Of a stretch of 13,522 nt of DNA, positions 5,622-13,522 are shown in pieces. Positions within the stretch are counted from its first letter, which is position 1; every line of letters starts with the position of its first letter. Source of the stretch: an uncultured Sphingobium sp. (GTDB lineage: Bacteria > Pseudomonadota > Alphaproteobacteria > Sphingomonadales > Sphingomonadaceae); NCBI GenBank assembly GCA_946479185.1, contig CAMLFF010000053.1, positions 1-13,522 on the forward strand. The letters are read 5' to 3'. Below the pieces are notes generated by a model that saw nothing but the letters and a program-made list of their open reading frames with translations, did no database searches and was not told where the DNA came from. A program made the position numbers and the translations under genes.

Positions 5622-7447
5622 AATTCAGTATCCATCGCAGCGAGAATTGGAGATGCGCCTGCCTCGGCAAGGTCGCTATTATGGCGGAAGAGCGCGAAAA
5701 GCTCGCGGCCCGTGTCGAAGGGCGGTGGCGGAGCGACGGCTTGCGGGCGCGCCTCCCACTCAGCCGCATCCACCAGTGCCTCAAGGCTGCCCTCGACTGC
5801 GCAGACCCGTACCACATCGCCATCGCGCAGCTTGCCGATGGGGCCGCCACCCAGCGCCTCGGGCGAGAGATGGATCGCGGCGGGCACCTTGCCGCTCGCG
5901 CCGGACATGCGGCCATCGGTGACGAGCGCGACCTTGAAGCCCTTGTCCTGCAATACGCCGAGCGGCGGGGTAAGCTTGTGCAGCTCGGGCATGCCATTGG
6001 CGCGCGGCCCCTGAAAGCGCACGACCACCACCACGTCGCGGTCCAGCTCGCCGGTCTTGAAGGCGGTCATCACCTCATCCTGATCAGCGAACACGCGGCA
6101 CGGCGCCTCGATGGTGAGGCGCGATGGATCGACGGCGCTGGTCTTCATGATGCAGCGGCCAAGATTGCCTGCGAGCAAGGTCATGCCGCCGTCCGCGCGG
6201 AAGGGGTTGGAGACGGGGCGCAGGATATTCTCGTCGCTCGGCGCGGTGGGAATCTCATCCCAGATCAGCGCCTCATCTTTGAGCGTGGGCGTGCGGCCAT
6301 AGTCGGTCAGGTCCGCGCGCGCGACGGTCATGATGTCCCGATGAAGCAGCCCATTGGCAAGCAGTTCGGTGATGACCCACGCCATGCCGCCTGCCGCCTG
6401 AAACTGGTTCACATCATCCGACCCGTTGGGATAGACGCGCGCCAGCAGCGGCACGACGCCGGAGAGATCGGCAAGGTCGGTCCAGTCGATGACGATGCCT
6501 GCCGCCCGCGCGATGGCGGGCAGATGGATGGCGTGATTGGTCGAGCCGCCGGTCGCCAGCAGGCCGATGGCGGCGTTGACGATGGCTTTCTCATCCACGC
6601 AATGGCCGAGCGGGCGATAATCTTCGCCATCCCAGCCGATGGAGGCCACGCGATGCACGGCGGCACGCGTCAATTCGCTACGCAGCTTGGTGCCGGGATT
6701 GATGAAGGCCGCGCCGGGCATGTGCAGCCCCATCACTTCCATCATCATCTGGTTGGTGTTGGCCGTGCCGTAGAATGTGCAGGTGCCAGCGCCATGATAG
6801 CTGGCGCTCTCGCTCTCCAGCAGCTCTTCGCGCCCTACCTTGCCCTCGGCATAAAGCTGGCGGATGCGCACCTTCTCTTTGTTCGCGAGACCCGAAGGCA
6901 TGGGGCCTGCGGGTATGAAGATAGTCGGCAAATGGCCAAAGCGAAGCGCGCCCATGAGCAGGCCGGGGACGATCTTGTCGCAAATGCCCAGCATCAGCCC
7001 GCCCTCGAACATGGCATGGCTGAGCGCAATCGCGGTCGAGAGCGCAATCGTGTCACGCGAGAAGAGCGAGAGCTCCATGCCCGCCAAGCCCTGCGTCACG
7101 CCATCGCACATGGCCGGGACGCCGCCTGCAACCTGCGCCGTCGCGCCGACTTCCCGCGCGGCGATCTTGATCGCCTCGGGGTAGCGGCCATAGGGCTGAT
7201 GGGCCGAGAGCATGTCGTTATACGCGGTCACGATGCCGATGTTCATCGCCGCGCCGCTGCGGATGACGGGCTTGTCCTCGCCACTTGCCGCAAAGCCATG
7301 CGCCAGATTGCCGCAGGAGAGATTATCCCGATTGGTGCCAGCCTCGCGCCCGCGCTCGATGAGATCGAGATAGCGCTTGCGGCTCGCCGCGCTGCGCTCG
7401 ATCACACGATCGGTCACGCGGGCGATGGTGGGGTGCAGTTCAGTCAT
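5618..7447 (-). CDS. edd: 6-phosphogluconate dehydratase
   Basis: Edd dehydrates 6-phosphogluconate to KDPG, the committing step of the Entner-Doudoroff pathway. The 609-residue product has the usual length for the IlvD/Edd family. Candidate iron-sulfur ligands are Cys114 in [10 protein letters not shown], Cys156 in GICDKI and Cys223 in [13 protein letters not shown]. The segment [10 protein letters not shown] (511-520) is the conserved C-terminal active-site loop. The early segment [13 protein letters not shown] (42-54) favours Edd over dihydroxyacid dehydratase (IlvD), and the neighbours settle it. The ATG at 7447 lies inside the end of zwf, giving an 8-base overlap in a different frame, and the 3' end overlaps glk by 4 bases. 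An iron-sulfur enzyme of this type is expected to be sensitive to oxidants. It is the second gene of the operon. Confidence 0.97.
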   Translation of the reverse strand: MTELHPTIARVTDRVIERSAASRKRYLDLIERGREAGTNRDNLSCGNLAHGFAASGEDKPVIRSGAAMNIGIVTAYNDMLSAHQPYGRYPEAIKIAAREVGATAQVAGGVPAMCDGVTQGLAGMELSLFSRDTIALSTAIALSHAMFEGGLMLGICDKIVPGLLMGALRFGHLPTIFIPAGPMPSGLANKEKVRIRQLYAEGKVGREELLESESASYHGAGTCTFYGTANTNQMMMEVMGLHMPGAAFINPGTKLRSELTRAAVHRVASIGWDGEDYRPLGHCVDEKAIVNAAIGLLATGGSTNHAIHLPAIARAAGIVIDWTDLADLSGVVPLLARVYPNGSDDVNQFQAAGGMAWVITELLANGLLHRDIMTVARADLTDYGRTPTLKDEALIWDEIPTAPSDENILRPVSNPFRADGGMTLLAGNLGRCIMKTSAVDPSRLTIEAPCRVFADQDEVMTAFKTGELDRDVVVVVRFQGPRANGMPELHKLTPPLGVLQDKGFKVALVTDGRMSGASGKVPAAIHLSPEALGGGPIGKLRDGDVVRVCAVEGSLEALVDAAEWEARPQAVAPPPPFDTGRELFALFRHNSDLAEAGASPILAAMDTEL

Positions 7448-8906
7448 ACCAGCTAGCTCCGTCGCGCTCGATCAAAGCAATACCCGCCGATGGGCCCCAG
7501 GTTCCGGCGGCATAATGCACGACCTTCTGGCCGCCTTCCTTCCAGCCGTTGCTGATGGAATCGATCCATGTCCATTGCGCTTCCACTTCGTCCCGGCGCA
7601 CGAAGAGCGTCGTATCGCCTTCCAGCAGATCGAGCAGCAGCCGCTCATAGGCGATGCGCCGCCGCGCGCCTGCAAAGGCGTGGGTGAGCGACACGTCGAG
7701 CCCGACTTCCTGCAGCTTCACACCATCGCGGTCGAGGCCGGGGCGCTTGGCCATGATGTTGAGGCGGATGGCCTCTTCCGGCTGCAGGCGGATGATAAGC
7801 GAATTGGGCTCCATGGCGCGATCATAGCCATTGCGCGCGAAGATGCTGTGCGTGACCGGCTTGAACTGGATGAGAATTTCCGACTGGCGATTGGGCATGC
7901 ATTTGCCGGTGCGCAGATAGAAGGGCACGCCGGTCCAGCGCCAATTATCGATATGGGCCTTGAGCGCCACGAAGGTCTCGGTGTCGCTCTCCTTGCCCAG
8001 CTCTTCGGCATAGCCAGCGATGATCTTGCCCTTCACCGCGCCATCGCGATATTGACCGCGCACGCTGTGGGTACGCACGCTTTCCGGGTCCATCGGGCGG
8101 AGCGAGCGCAGTGCCTTCACCTTCTCGTCACGCACGGAGGTGGAATCCATGCGCGCGGGCGGCTCCATCGCAATGATGGAGAGGATCTGCAGCATATGGT
8201 TCTGCACCATATCCTTGAGCGCGCCGACGCCATCATAATAGGATACGCGGCCCTCAAGGCCGACGGTCTCCGCCACGGTGATCTGCACATGGTCGATCGC
8301 GCCGCTGTTCCAGAGCGGCTCGAACAGCCGGTTGCCGAAGCGCAGCGCCATCAGGTTCTGCACCGTCTCCTTGCCGAGATAATGGTCGACGCGGAAAATC
8401 TGGTCCTCGGCAAACAGCGCGCCGATGGCGTCATTCACCTGCTTGGAGGACGCAAGATCCTTGCCGATGGGCTTTTCCATCGCGATGCGGGTGTTCTCCG
8501 CAACCAGCCCCGCATTGGCGAGGCCCTGCGCCGTGGGCGCGAACAGGGAGGGCGGAGTGGAGAGATAGACCGCAATCGGCCCATCGCCCAGCGCCTTGGC
8601 CCGCTCTGCCAGCGTCTTGAACTGCGCATCATTGCCGGCTTCCACGGCGCAATAGCCGATGATCGCCAGAAACGCTGCGATCCGCTGCTCATCCATATGC
8701 TCCGCAGCAACATAGGTTTGCAGCGCCTCGCGGACCGTTTCACCAAAAGCGCTGTCATCCATCGCCGTGCGACCGGATGCCAATATGTGGAATTGCTCAG
8801 GCAGCAGGTCATCGCAAAACAGATGGTAAAGCGATGGAAAGAGCATCCGATGGGCAAGGTCGCCCGTGGCTCCGAACAGGATCAATGTTGCGGATTTAAG
8901 GTGCAA
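7440..8906 (-). CDS. zwf: glucose-6-phosphate 1-dehydrogenase
   Basis: Zwf oxidises glucose 6-phosphate to 6-phosphogluconolactone while making NADPH or NADH. The 488-residue product shows the family signatures: the dinucleotide-binding GATGDLA (12-18), MEKPIGKDL (143-151), the substrate-binding RVDHYLGKE (172-180) with His175, and a second conserved histidine, His237, in VQNHML. The start is TTG at 8906, with AAGGG 6 bases before it; the Rossmann motif follows close behind, as in homologues, and no better start is seen. It is the first gene of the operon and is followed by edd in an 8-base overlap. A pgl gene for the lactonase often accompanies zwf but is absent here. The promoter region just upstream carries a perfect palindrome that may be an operator. 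Confidence 0.97.
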   Translation of the reverse strand: MHLKSATLILFGATGDLAHRMLFPSLYHLFCDDLLPEQFHILASGRTAMDDSAFGETVREALQTYVAAEHMDEQRIAAFLAIIGYCAVEAGNDAQFKTLAERAKALGDGPIAVYLSTPPSLFAPTAQGLANAGLVAENTRIAMEKPIGKDLASSKQVNDAIGALFAEDQIFRVDHYLGKETVQNLMALRFGNRLFEPLWNSGAIDHVQITVAETVGLEGRVSYYDGVGALKDMVQNHMLQILSIIAMEPPARMDSTSVRDEKVKALRSLRPMDPESVRTHSVRGQYRDGAVKGKIIAGYAEELGKESDTETFVALKAHIDNWRWTGVPFYLRTGKCMPNRQSEILIQFKPVTHSIFARNGYDRAMEPNSLIIRLQPEEAIRLNIMAKRPGLDRDGVKLQEVGLDVSLTHAFAGARRRIAYERLLLDLLEGDTTLFVRRDEVEAQWTWIDSISNGWKEGGQKVVHYAAGTWGPSAGIALIERDGASWYD

Positions 8907-8953
8907 TGACTGCCCTTTCAGAGTGTCAGGCTTGTCGGATCAGGCGAGCGGGA

Positions 8954-8983
8954 ACCTTACAGGCACGATCCGCTATTGTGCAA
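8954..8983 (-). promoter_or_regulatory. candidate promoter of the zwf-edd-glk-eda operon
   Basis: On the minus strand TTGCAC (8983-8978) is a 4/6 match to a -35 box. Two overlapping -10 choices follow: TGTAAG (8961-8956) at 16 bases or TAAGGT (8959-8954) at 18 bases. Transcription would start about 40 bases before the zwf TTG codon. The -35 box lies inside the palindrome at 8975-8992, which would suit repression by a bound regulator. This is prediction by eye only. Confidence 0.35.
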
Positions 8984-8992
8984 CCGCACAAT
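8975..8992. promoter_or_regulatory. perfect palindrome upstream of zwf, candidate operator
   Basis: ATTGTGC and GCACAAT are exact 7-bp reverse complements around a 4-base centre. The site starts 69 bases upstream of the zwf start codon, lies outside any gene, and overlaps the best -35 candidate. Its size and symmetry fit binding by a homodimeric repressor. It does not resemble the HexR site I recall from gammaproteobacteria (TGTARTWWWACTACA), so a different regulator is more likely. Confidence 0.5.
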
Positions 8993-8999
8993 CCCGAAG

Positions 9000-9024
9000 G
9001 CGCAAAAATATGCCAGATTTGCGC
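9000..9024 (-). other. hairpin just downstream of the transporter gene
   Basis: On the minus strand GCGCAAA and TTTGCGC flank an 11-base loop, starting 2 bases after the transporter stop codon. It could stabilise the transcript end or help end transcription before the zwf promoter. There is no T-tract after the stem, so I do not call it an intrinsic terminator. Its arms resemble those of the dyad at 3505-3528. Confidence 0.35.
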
Positions 9025-9026
9025 GC

Positions 9027-9950
9027 TTATGTGTTGGCACCGGCGAGCGCGAGCACCACGCCAGTGACGACGAGCAGCAGCCCCGCAATCTCGCTGCGCC
9101 GCAACCGCTCCCGCAGATAGAAATGCGCGAAGCTGAGCGTGAAGATGACTTCGCTTTGCCCAACAATCCGCACCAGCGCGACCGGCGCGGTGGCAAAGCC
9201 GGTGAACCAGCAGGCCGAGCCAACCGATGAGAGCAGGCCGACCTGCCCGGAGATGCGCCAAGTGGAGAAGACCGCGCGCACCTGCTCGGGCTCGCGGATC
9301 ATCACCCACGCGCCTTGCATCAGCACCTGCAACCCCACCGTGATCGAAAGGACGGTGAGCGCTGCGGAAATGGGATCGCTCGTGCCAACCTCGATCGTCG
9401 CGAGCCGCACGCCGACAGCAGTGAAGGCAAAAAACAGTCCCGAGGCGATGCCATAGCGTGCCGCCGGTTGCCCGAGCGCGCGGATGAAATCACCGGCGCT
9501 CATGCGCTTGCCGCCTGTGGAGAGGATCATCACGCCGACGATCCCAGCACCGATGCCGAGCCATGCCAGCAGGCTCAATCGCTCGCCGAGCAACAGCAGG
9601 GAAAGAAGCGCGCCCTGCGCCGCCTCCGTTTTTGAATAAGCAGTGCCGACGATGAAATTGCGATGCTGAAACGCCATGAGCAGCAGGTTGGTCGCGATGA
9701 TCTGCGCAAGCCCGGCAGCGGTGCTGAACGCGACCACCGACCAGCCAAAACTTGCCCAGCCGCCCTGCGCGATCAGCTGATGATAGATGACCGTGATGCA
9801 GAGCGCGAAGGGGAGGCCATATAGATAGCGCACCAGTCCCGCTGCATTCACGGACAGCGTCTTGCTCACCTGACGCTGCACCGCCGTGCGCCACGCCTGG
9901 AGCATGCCGCCAATGAGTGTCGCGGGCAGCCAGATGGGCGAGGTGATCAT
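9027..9950 (-). CDS. EamA-type (DMT superfamily) transporter
   Basis: The 307-residue product is an inner-membrane carrier with about ten hydrophobic segments in two similar halves, the layout of EamA/DMT transporters. Examples of predicted membrane helices are YLYGLPFALCITVIY, LLAWLGIGAGIVGVMIL and the final IAGLLLVVTGVVLALAG. The half-ending pattern of a helix after a LGERLSLL or LRERLRRS stretch is also typical. These carriers export or import small metabolites; the substrate cannot be told. The frame is open for another 101 codons into the fumarase gene, but that part is arginine-rich antisense-like sequence, so I use the ATG at 9950. No good Shine-Dalgarno precedes it. It lies 19 bases after the fumarase stop codon and is probably co-transcribed with it. 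Confidence 0.88.
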   Translation of the reverse strand: MITSPIWLPATLIGGMLQAWRTAVQRQVSKTLSVNAAGLVRYLYGLPFALCITVIYHQLIAQGGWASFGWSVVAFSTAAGLAQIIATNLLLMAFQHRNFIVGTAYSKTEAAQGALLSLLLLGERLSLLAWLGIGAGIVGVMILSTGGKRMSAGDFIRALGQPAARYGIASGLFFAFTAVGVRLATIEVGTSDPISAALTVLSITVGLQVLMQGAWVMIREPEQVRAVFSTWRISGQVGLLSSVGSACWFTGFATAPVALVRIVGQSEVIFTLSFAHFYLRERLRRSEIAGLLLVVTGVVLALAGANT

Positions 9951-9969
9951 GCGGGCATGCGCGCCGCGA

Positions 9970-11493
9970 TCATGCCTTTTCGAGCAGACCTTCCGCTGCG
10001 ATCTTCTCTTTCCACATTGCTGGGGCCAGCTTGTGGACATTCGCCCCCTCGCTATCGACTGCCACGGTGACGGGGAAATCCTGCACCTCAAACTCGTAAA
10101 TCGCTTCCATGCCAAGGTCCGCAAAGCCCACGACCTTGCTGCCCTTGATGGCGCGCGCGACCAGATAGGCCGCGCCGCCCACGGCCATGAGATAGGCGCT
10201 CTTGTGATCGCGGATGGCATCGACCGCCATCGGCCCCCGCTCGGCCTTGCCAACCATGGCGAGCAGACCCTGTTCCAGCATCATGCGGGTGAAGCTGTCC
10301 ATACGGGTGGCTGTGGTAGGGCCTGCGGGGCCGACCACTTCCTCGCCGACCGGATCGACCGGGCCAACATAATAGATGACGCGGCCCTTGAACTCGACGG
10401 GCAGCTGCTCGCCATTGGCCAGCATGTCCTTGATGCGCTTGTGCGCGGCGTCGCGGCCCGTGAGCATCTTGCCATTGAGCAGCAGCCGGTCGCCCTGCTT
10501 CCAGCTCTGCACGACGTCTGGCGTGAGCGCGTCGAGGTCGACGCGGATCGCGGCCTTGTCCGGCTTCCAGTCCACATCGGGCCATTCGTCCAGCTTGGGC
10601 GCTTCGAGATAGGCCGGGCCCGAGCCATCGAGCGAGAAATGCGCATGGCGCGTGGCCGCGCAATTGGGGATCATCGCAACCGGCTTGCCTGCGGCGTGGC
10701 AAGGCGCGTCGAGAATCTTCACGTCGAGGATGGTCGCAAGGCCGCCAAGACCCTGCGCGCCGATGCCGAGCGCATTCACCTTGTCGAAAATCTCGATGCG
10801 CAATGCTTCAAGATCATTTTGCGGGCCGCGCTCCTTGAGCGATGCCATGTCGATCTGCTCCATCAGCGCCTTTTTGGCGAGCAGCACGCAATGCTCCGCC
10901 GTGCCGCCAATGCCGATGCCGAGCATGCCGGGCGGGCACCAGCCTGCGCCCATCTGTGGCAGCATCTCCAGCACCCAATCGACGATATTGTCGCTCGGGT
11001 TCATCATCTTGAACTTGGACTTATTCTCGCTGCCGCCGCCCTTGGCTGCCACATCCACATGCACATGATGGCCGGGCACCATCTCGACATGCAGAACGGA
11101 GGGGGTGTTGTCCTTGGTGTTGCGGCGGGTGAACGCTGGGTCGGTCAACACCGATGCGCGCAGCTTGTTCTCCGGGAGGAGATAAGCGCGGCGCACGCCT
11201 TCATCGACGACTTCCTGTAGCGACTTGCTCGTATCATCGAGGCGGCAATCCATGCCCCACTTCACGAAGATATTGACGATGCCGGTATCCTGGCAGATCG
11301 GGCGGTGGCCCTCTGCGCACATGCGGCTGTTGGTCAGGATCTGCGCAATCGCATCCTTGGCCGCCGGGCTCTGCTCAGCTTCATAGGCCACGCCCAGCGC
11401 GCGGATATAATCCATCGGGTGGTAATAGCTGATGAACTGGAGCGCGTCGGCGACGCTTTCGATGAGATCGGCGGTCTTAATCGTGACGGTCAT
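9970..11493 (-). CDS. fumA: class I (iron-sulfur) fumarate hydratase
   Basis: This TCA-cycle enzyme interconverts fumarate and malate. The 507-residue product carries the alpha and beta parts in one chain, as in E. coli FumA/FumB and unlike the class II FumC. Likely [4Fe-4S] ligands are Cys67 in RPICQDTG, Cys186 in GWCPPGMLGIGIGG and Cys278 in PNCAATRH; the spacing is close to that of characterised class I enzymes. The beta part is marked by VGPAGPTTATRMD. Class I fumarases lose activity when oxidants damage the cluster. The ATG at 11493 has AAAGGGA 7 bases upstream. The symbol is by analogy with E. coli. The transporter gene follows 19 bases downstream, and the GlsB-type gene is divergent upstream. 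Confidence 0.95.
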   Translation of the reverse strand: MTVTIKTADLIESVADALQFISYYHPMDYIRALGVAYEAEQSPAAKDAIAQILTNSRMCAEGHRPICQDTGIVNIFVKWGMDCRLDDTSKSLQEVVDEGVRRAYLLPENKLRASVLTDPAFTRRNTKDNTPSVLHVEMVPGHHVHVDVAAKGGGSENKSKFKMMNPSDNIVDWVLEMLPQMGAGWCPPGMLGIGIGGTAEHCVLLAKKALMEQIDMASLKERGPQNDLEALRIEIFDKVNALGIGAQGLGGLATILDVKILDAPCHAAGKPVAMIPNCAATRHAHFSLDGSGPAYLEAPKLDEWPDVDWKPDKAAIRVDLDALTPDVVQSWKQGDRLLLNGKMLTGRDAAHKRIKDMLANGEQLPVEFKGRVIYYVGPVDPVGEEVVGPAGPTTATRMDSFTRMMLEQGLLAMVGKAERGPMAVDAIRDHKSAYLMAVGGAAYLVARAIKGSKVVGFADLGMEAIYEFEVQDFPVTVAVDSEGANVHKLAPAMWKEKIAAEGLLEKA

Positions 11494-11516
11494 GGCAATA
11501 TCCCTTTGCTGAGGCG

Positions 11517-11545
11517 CGGATAGGCCCGTGCGGCGTCCGGTTCAA
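11517..11545 (-). promoter_or_regulatory. candidate promoter of the fumarase gene
   Basis: On the minus strand TTGAAC (11545-11540) and TATCCG (11522-11517) are 17 bases apart, with 4/6 and 3/6 consensus matches. The resulting leader of under 20 bases would still contain the Shine-Dalgarno at 11507-11501. It is a prediction by eye in the intergenic space shared with the divergent GlsB-type gene. Confidence 0.35.
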
Positions 11546-11562
11546 GCGCCTCTGCTGCAAAC

Positions 11563-11591
11563 TTGCTAAGGGCGTGCGGGCGAGAGATAAG
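11563..11591 (+). promoter_or_regulatory. candidate promoter of the GlsB-type gene
   Basis: TTGCTA (11563-11568) and GATAAG (11586-11591) are 17 bases apart, each a 4/6 match to the sigma-70 consensus. The leader would be about 40 bases. I found no GGAAC/CGTT pair typical of the alphaproteobacterial general stress sigma factor EcfG, although many proteins of this family are stress-induced. Confidence 0.28.
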
Positions 11592-11636
11592 GGCAGCGGA
11601 GCCCGGCCTTATCGGCAGGGTATGGGGAGGACCGTC

Positions 11637-11885
11637 ATGGGTCAGATTTTCGGCACGATCATTGTCGGGTTTATAGTGGGCGTGTTGGCACGCTACTTCT
11701 ATCCGGGCGAGATACCCATGAACTGGATCGCGACGATCCTGCTCGGCATAGGCGGCTCGCTGCTAGGCGGCGCGATTCCCCGACTGTTCAGCAAAGGCAG
11801 GTCCGTGCGGCCGTTCGAGCCAGCTGGGCTCATCGGCTCGATCCTCGGTGCCGTGTTGATCATCTTCCTCGTGCGCGCGCTGTAA
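11637..11885 (+). CDS. GlsB/YeaQ/YmgE-type small membrane protein
   Basis: The 82-residue product is a small, glycine-rich inner-membrane protein of the transglycosylase-associated (GlsB/YeaQ/YmgE) family. It has three hydrophobic segments: about 3-19 (with GTIIVGFIVG), about 27-45 (WIATILLGIGGSLLGGAIP), and about 63-80 (GLIGSILGAVLIIFLV). A short basic loop (RLFSKGRSVR) lies between the second and third. The family name reflects genome neighbourhood, not enzyme activity; some members respond to stress. The ATG at 11637 is preceded by a strong GGGGAGGA, with 6 bases from GGAGG to the start. The frame extends 21 codons upstream, but those residues are polar and not family-like. It is convergent with the NAT gene, 3 bases apart. 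Confidence 0.88.
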   Translation: MGQIFGTIIVGFIVGVLARYFYPGEIPMNWIATILLGIGGSLLGGAIPRLFSKGRSVRPFEPAGLIGSILGAVLIIFLVRAL

Positions 11886-11888
11886 GGC

Positions 11889-12731
11889 TCAAGCGAACAA
11901 CGGCAGCGCCTCGACATCGGCCAGGCTGATCGAGAGGCGGAAAATGTCGCGCAACGCGGCGTGATAAGCGGTGGGGCTGGCGAGCTGCTGCTCGCTGGCG
12001 CCCGCCTGCACATCATATTGTTTGAGGGTCGCCTCGGTCAGTGCTGCGAAGCCGCTGGGCTCCACGATGCTCACGATGTGGCCGGTCACAAAGCGCGTGT
12101 CTGGCCGGGTCGATGTCCAATGATTGGATAGCTCAAGGTCGATGGGCGCGACCGTCGAAAGGTCGAATATATATTGGGGCTTCCAGTCGTCACCCGGCGT
12201 TGCGCGATTGTCCATTGCGGCAGGCGTACCGCCGCGTTCGAGCAGCCACTGGCCATCGACGTCGCGCAGCCGGTGTATCGCGCCGTCATCGGTTGAGGCG
12301 GTCGTGCCATCTCTCAGCGGTAGCGGTGGTGCGAAACTTCCACCAAAGCCTGCATCGGCGATCCAGTTTTCGCCGTCGATCTCGAGGAGCAGCAGCGTGT
12401 GCGTACGCGGTGGCACCTCGTCGGGGATGAGGCCAAGCTGGACGCGGGCCAGCAATGGGCGGGAGGGCAGGCCGATCAGCGCGAGCATGTCCGCAAGCAG
12501 GCGGTTCTGCTCGAAGCAGTAGCCGCCGCGCTGCTGCGTCACCAATTTGTCGAACACGCTTTCGGCATCGATGCGGATCGGGCGCCCAAGTCGAATGTCG
12601 AGATTTTCAAAAGCGATCGTGTGCCGATGCGCCATCTGAACCTGCTTCAGGCCCGCAACGTCGGGAACGGGCGGGGTATCAAGCCGCAACCGCTCAAGAT
12701 AGGCAGCAAGGCGCTCCCCATCCGTCATCAT
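11889..12731 (-). CDS. nat: arylamine N-acetyltransferase
   Basis: NAT enzymes move an acetyl group from acetyl-CoA to arylamines or hydrazines by way of a cysteine thioester. The 280-residue length is typical. The catalytic triad is clear: Cys72 in RGGYCFEQN (68-76), His111 in RTHTLLLL (109-116) and Asp126 in IADAGFGG (124-131). The N-terminal HRHTIAFENLDI (35-46) is another family mark. The natural substrate is unknown. The first ATG (12731) shares ATGA with the stop of the ABC-F gene; a second ATG follows directly at 12728. A GGAG lies 11 bases before the first, a little far, so coupling to the upstream gene is likely. It is transcribed after the ABC-F gene and is convergent with the GlsB-type gene. 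Confidence 0.94.
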   Translation of the reverse strand: MMTDGERLAAYLERLRLDTPPVPDVAGLKQVQMAHRHTIAFENLDIRLGRPIRIDAESVFDKLVTQQRGGYCFEQNRLLADMLALIGLPSRPLLARVQLGLIPDEVPPRTHTLLLLEIDGENWIADAGFGGSFAPPLPLRDGTTASTDDGAIHRLRDVDGQWLLERGGTPAAMDNRATPGDDWKPQYIFDLSTVAPIDLELSNHWTSTRPDTRFVTGHIVSIVEPSGFAALTEATLKQYDVQAGASEQQLASPTAYHAALRDIFRLSISLADVEALPLFA

Positions 12732-13522
12732 GCGTCGCGATTCTCCAGTGCCTCGCTGGCATCCATCCAGAGCCGCTCGGCCGTTTCGATCTTGGCTTCG
12801 ATGTCGGAGCGGCGCTTCATCAGTTCGGACATGGTGGCGCCCTTTTCCTGCGGGCCAGCCGTGGAGGGGTCGAACATCGCCTTGTCGAGCCGGGTGCGGG
12901 TGGCGGTCAGCTCGGCCAGCGCCTTCTCGGTTTTCTTCACATGCGCTTGCAGATTTTTGTAGCGCTCACGCGCTTCGGCTGCGGCGCGCTTATCGCCCTT
13001 GCGGTCACTCTTCTGTCCGCCCTCTTTCGGTGCGGCGTTTGCGCCCTTGCCGAGCACGAAGTCGGTATAATCCTCAAGATTGCCATCATAGGGCAGCGCC
13101 TGACCGCTATCCACGAGCACGAGCCGATCCGCGACCAGCTCGATCATGTGCCGATCATGGCTCACGATCACGACGGCGCCATTATATGTGTTGAGCGCCT
13201 GCACCAGCGCCTCGCGCGAATCGACGTCGAGATGGTTCGTCGGCTCATCGAGGATGAGCAGATGCGGGGCGTTGCGGGTGATGAGCGCCAGCGCCAGCCG
13301 TGCGCGCTCGCCACCCGAAAGCGAACCGACCTTCTGCGTCGCACGAATGCCGGAGAAGCCAAAGCGCCCAAGCTGCGCACGCACGGCAGAGGGCGTCGCG
13401 CCCTTCATTTCGCGCGCCATATGCTCGAGCGGCGTATCGTCAACATCCAGCTCTTCCACCTGATATTGGGTGAAATAGCCGACATTCATCTTGCCCGATG
13501 CGCTCATCTCGCCAGCCATTGC
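12728..13522 (-). CDS. ABC-F family ATPase, C-terminal part (cut by the right edge)
   Basis: Only the last 264 or so codons are present; the frame is open through the edge. This is the second ABC domain of a soluble, duplicated ABC-F protein (Uup/YheS/EttA group), which bind ribosomes rather than transport. Visible motifs are VGYFTQYQ, the signature LSGGERARLAL, Walker B with LLILDEPTNHLD, and the switch histidine in VIVSHDRH. The first domain and second Walker A are outside the window. The tail after the ATPase is a lysine-rich linker (KSDRKGDKRAAAEARER) followed by a charged coiled coil ending in LMKRRSDIEAKIETAERLW, as in Uup and YheS. No membrane segment is present. The exact subgroup is uncertain. 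The stop codon overlaps the NAT start by 4 bases. Confidence 0.93.
   Translation of the reverse strand, partial: AMAGEMSASGKMNVGYFTQYQVEELDVDDTPLEHMAREMKGATPSAVRAQLGRFGFSGIRATQKVGSLSGGERARLALALITRNAPHLLILDEPTNHLDVDSREALVQALNTYNGAVVIVSHDRHMIELVADRLVLVDSGQALPYDGNLEDYTDFVLGKGANAAPKEGGQKSDRKGDKRAAAEARERYKNLQAHVKKTEKALAELTATRTRLDKAMFDPSTAGPQEKGATMSELMKRRSDIEAKIETAERLWMDASEALENRDA

Noticed and set aside
5447..7456. Long plus-strand open frame of 669 codons antisense to glk and edd
   Set aside because: It is a shadow of the minus-strand genes. It is rich in Arg, His, Ala and Gly without domains, and the minus strand carries complete, motif-rich enzymes. Strong GC3 bias commonly creates such frames.
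7377..8909. Long plus-strand open frame of 510 codons antisense to zwf
   Set aside because: Same cause; zwf is unmistakable on the other strand and the translation shows no recognisable fold.
9886..11220. Long plus-strand open frame of 444 codons antisense to the fumarase gene
   Set aside because: Antisense shadow of the fumarase gene, with unusual histidine and arginine content and no motifs.
1..13522. Search for CRISPR repeats, tRNA or rRNA genes, transposases, integrases, toxin-antitoxin pairs or phage-defence genes
   Set aside because: None was visible by eye; every large frame with protein-like sequence is accounted for by common metabolic, transport or housekeeping families.

Overview
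The window looks like a chromosomal segment from a GC-rich alphaproteobacterium, most likely a sphingomonad (Sphingomonadaceae). This rests on the DUF2093 protein, the glucose breakdown cluster built around the Entner-Doudoroff pathway, strong GC3 codon bias that produces long antisense shadow ORFs, several TTG and GTG starts, and short GGGGTGGTG-type intergenic repeats. The genus is an inference; nothing here fixes it. I see no mobile element, CRISPR array, tRNA or rRNA. Gene density is high and the content is mainly central metabolism and housekeeping.

Layout, left to right. Positions 1-304 carry no confident gene, but hold an inverted pair of REP-like repeats (51-156). A rightward nitronate monooxygenase-family gene (305-1708) is followed by a small DUF2093 gene. 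Convergent to these are a leftward VOC (glyoxalase-fold) gene and a D-2-hydroxyacid dehydrogenase gene. A rightward secreted protein with two SH3-like domains (3550-4023) is divergent from the dehydrogenase.

The centrepiece is a leftward, tightly overlapping operon transcribed as zwf, edd, glk, eda (8906 down to 4036). Together Glk and Zwf turn glucose into glucose 6-phosphate and 6-phosphogluconolactone; Edd and Eda then turn 6-phosphogluconate into KDPG and on to pyruvate plus glyceraldehyde 3-phosphate. The lactonase gene (pgl) is not in the cluster. All three internal junctions overlap by 4 to 8 bases, which suggests translational coupling. In front of zwf lies a perfect 18-bp palindrome over a plausible -35 element, a good candidate operator.

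Upstream of this operon on the same strand are a class I (iron-sulfur) fumarase gene and, 19 bases behind it, an EamA-type transporter gene. Divergent from the fumarase is a small GlsB/YeaQ-type membrane protein. The right end holds a leftward pair: a truncated ABC-F ATPase gene running off the edge, overlapping an arylamine N-acetyltransferase gene by 4 bases.

I did not find a clearly new biological system. The best leads are the zwf operator palindrome, the cysteine-rich tail of the nitronate monooxygenase-like protein, the REP-like inverted pair, and a possible 32-residue small protein in front of the dehydrogenase gene.
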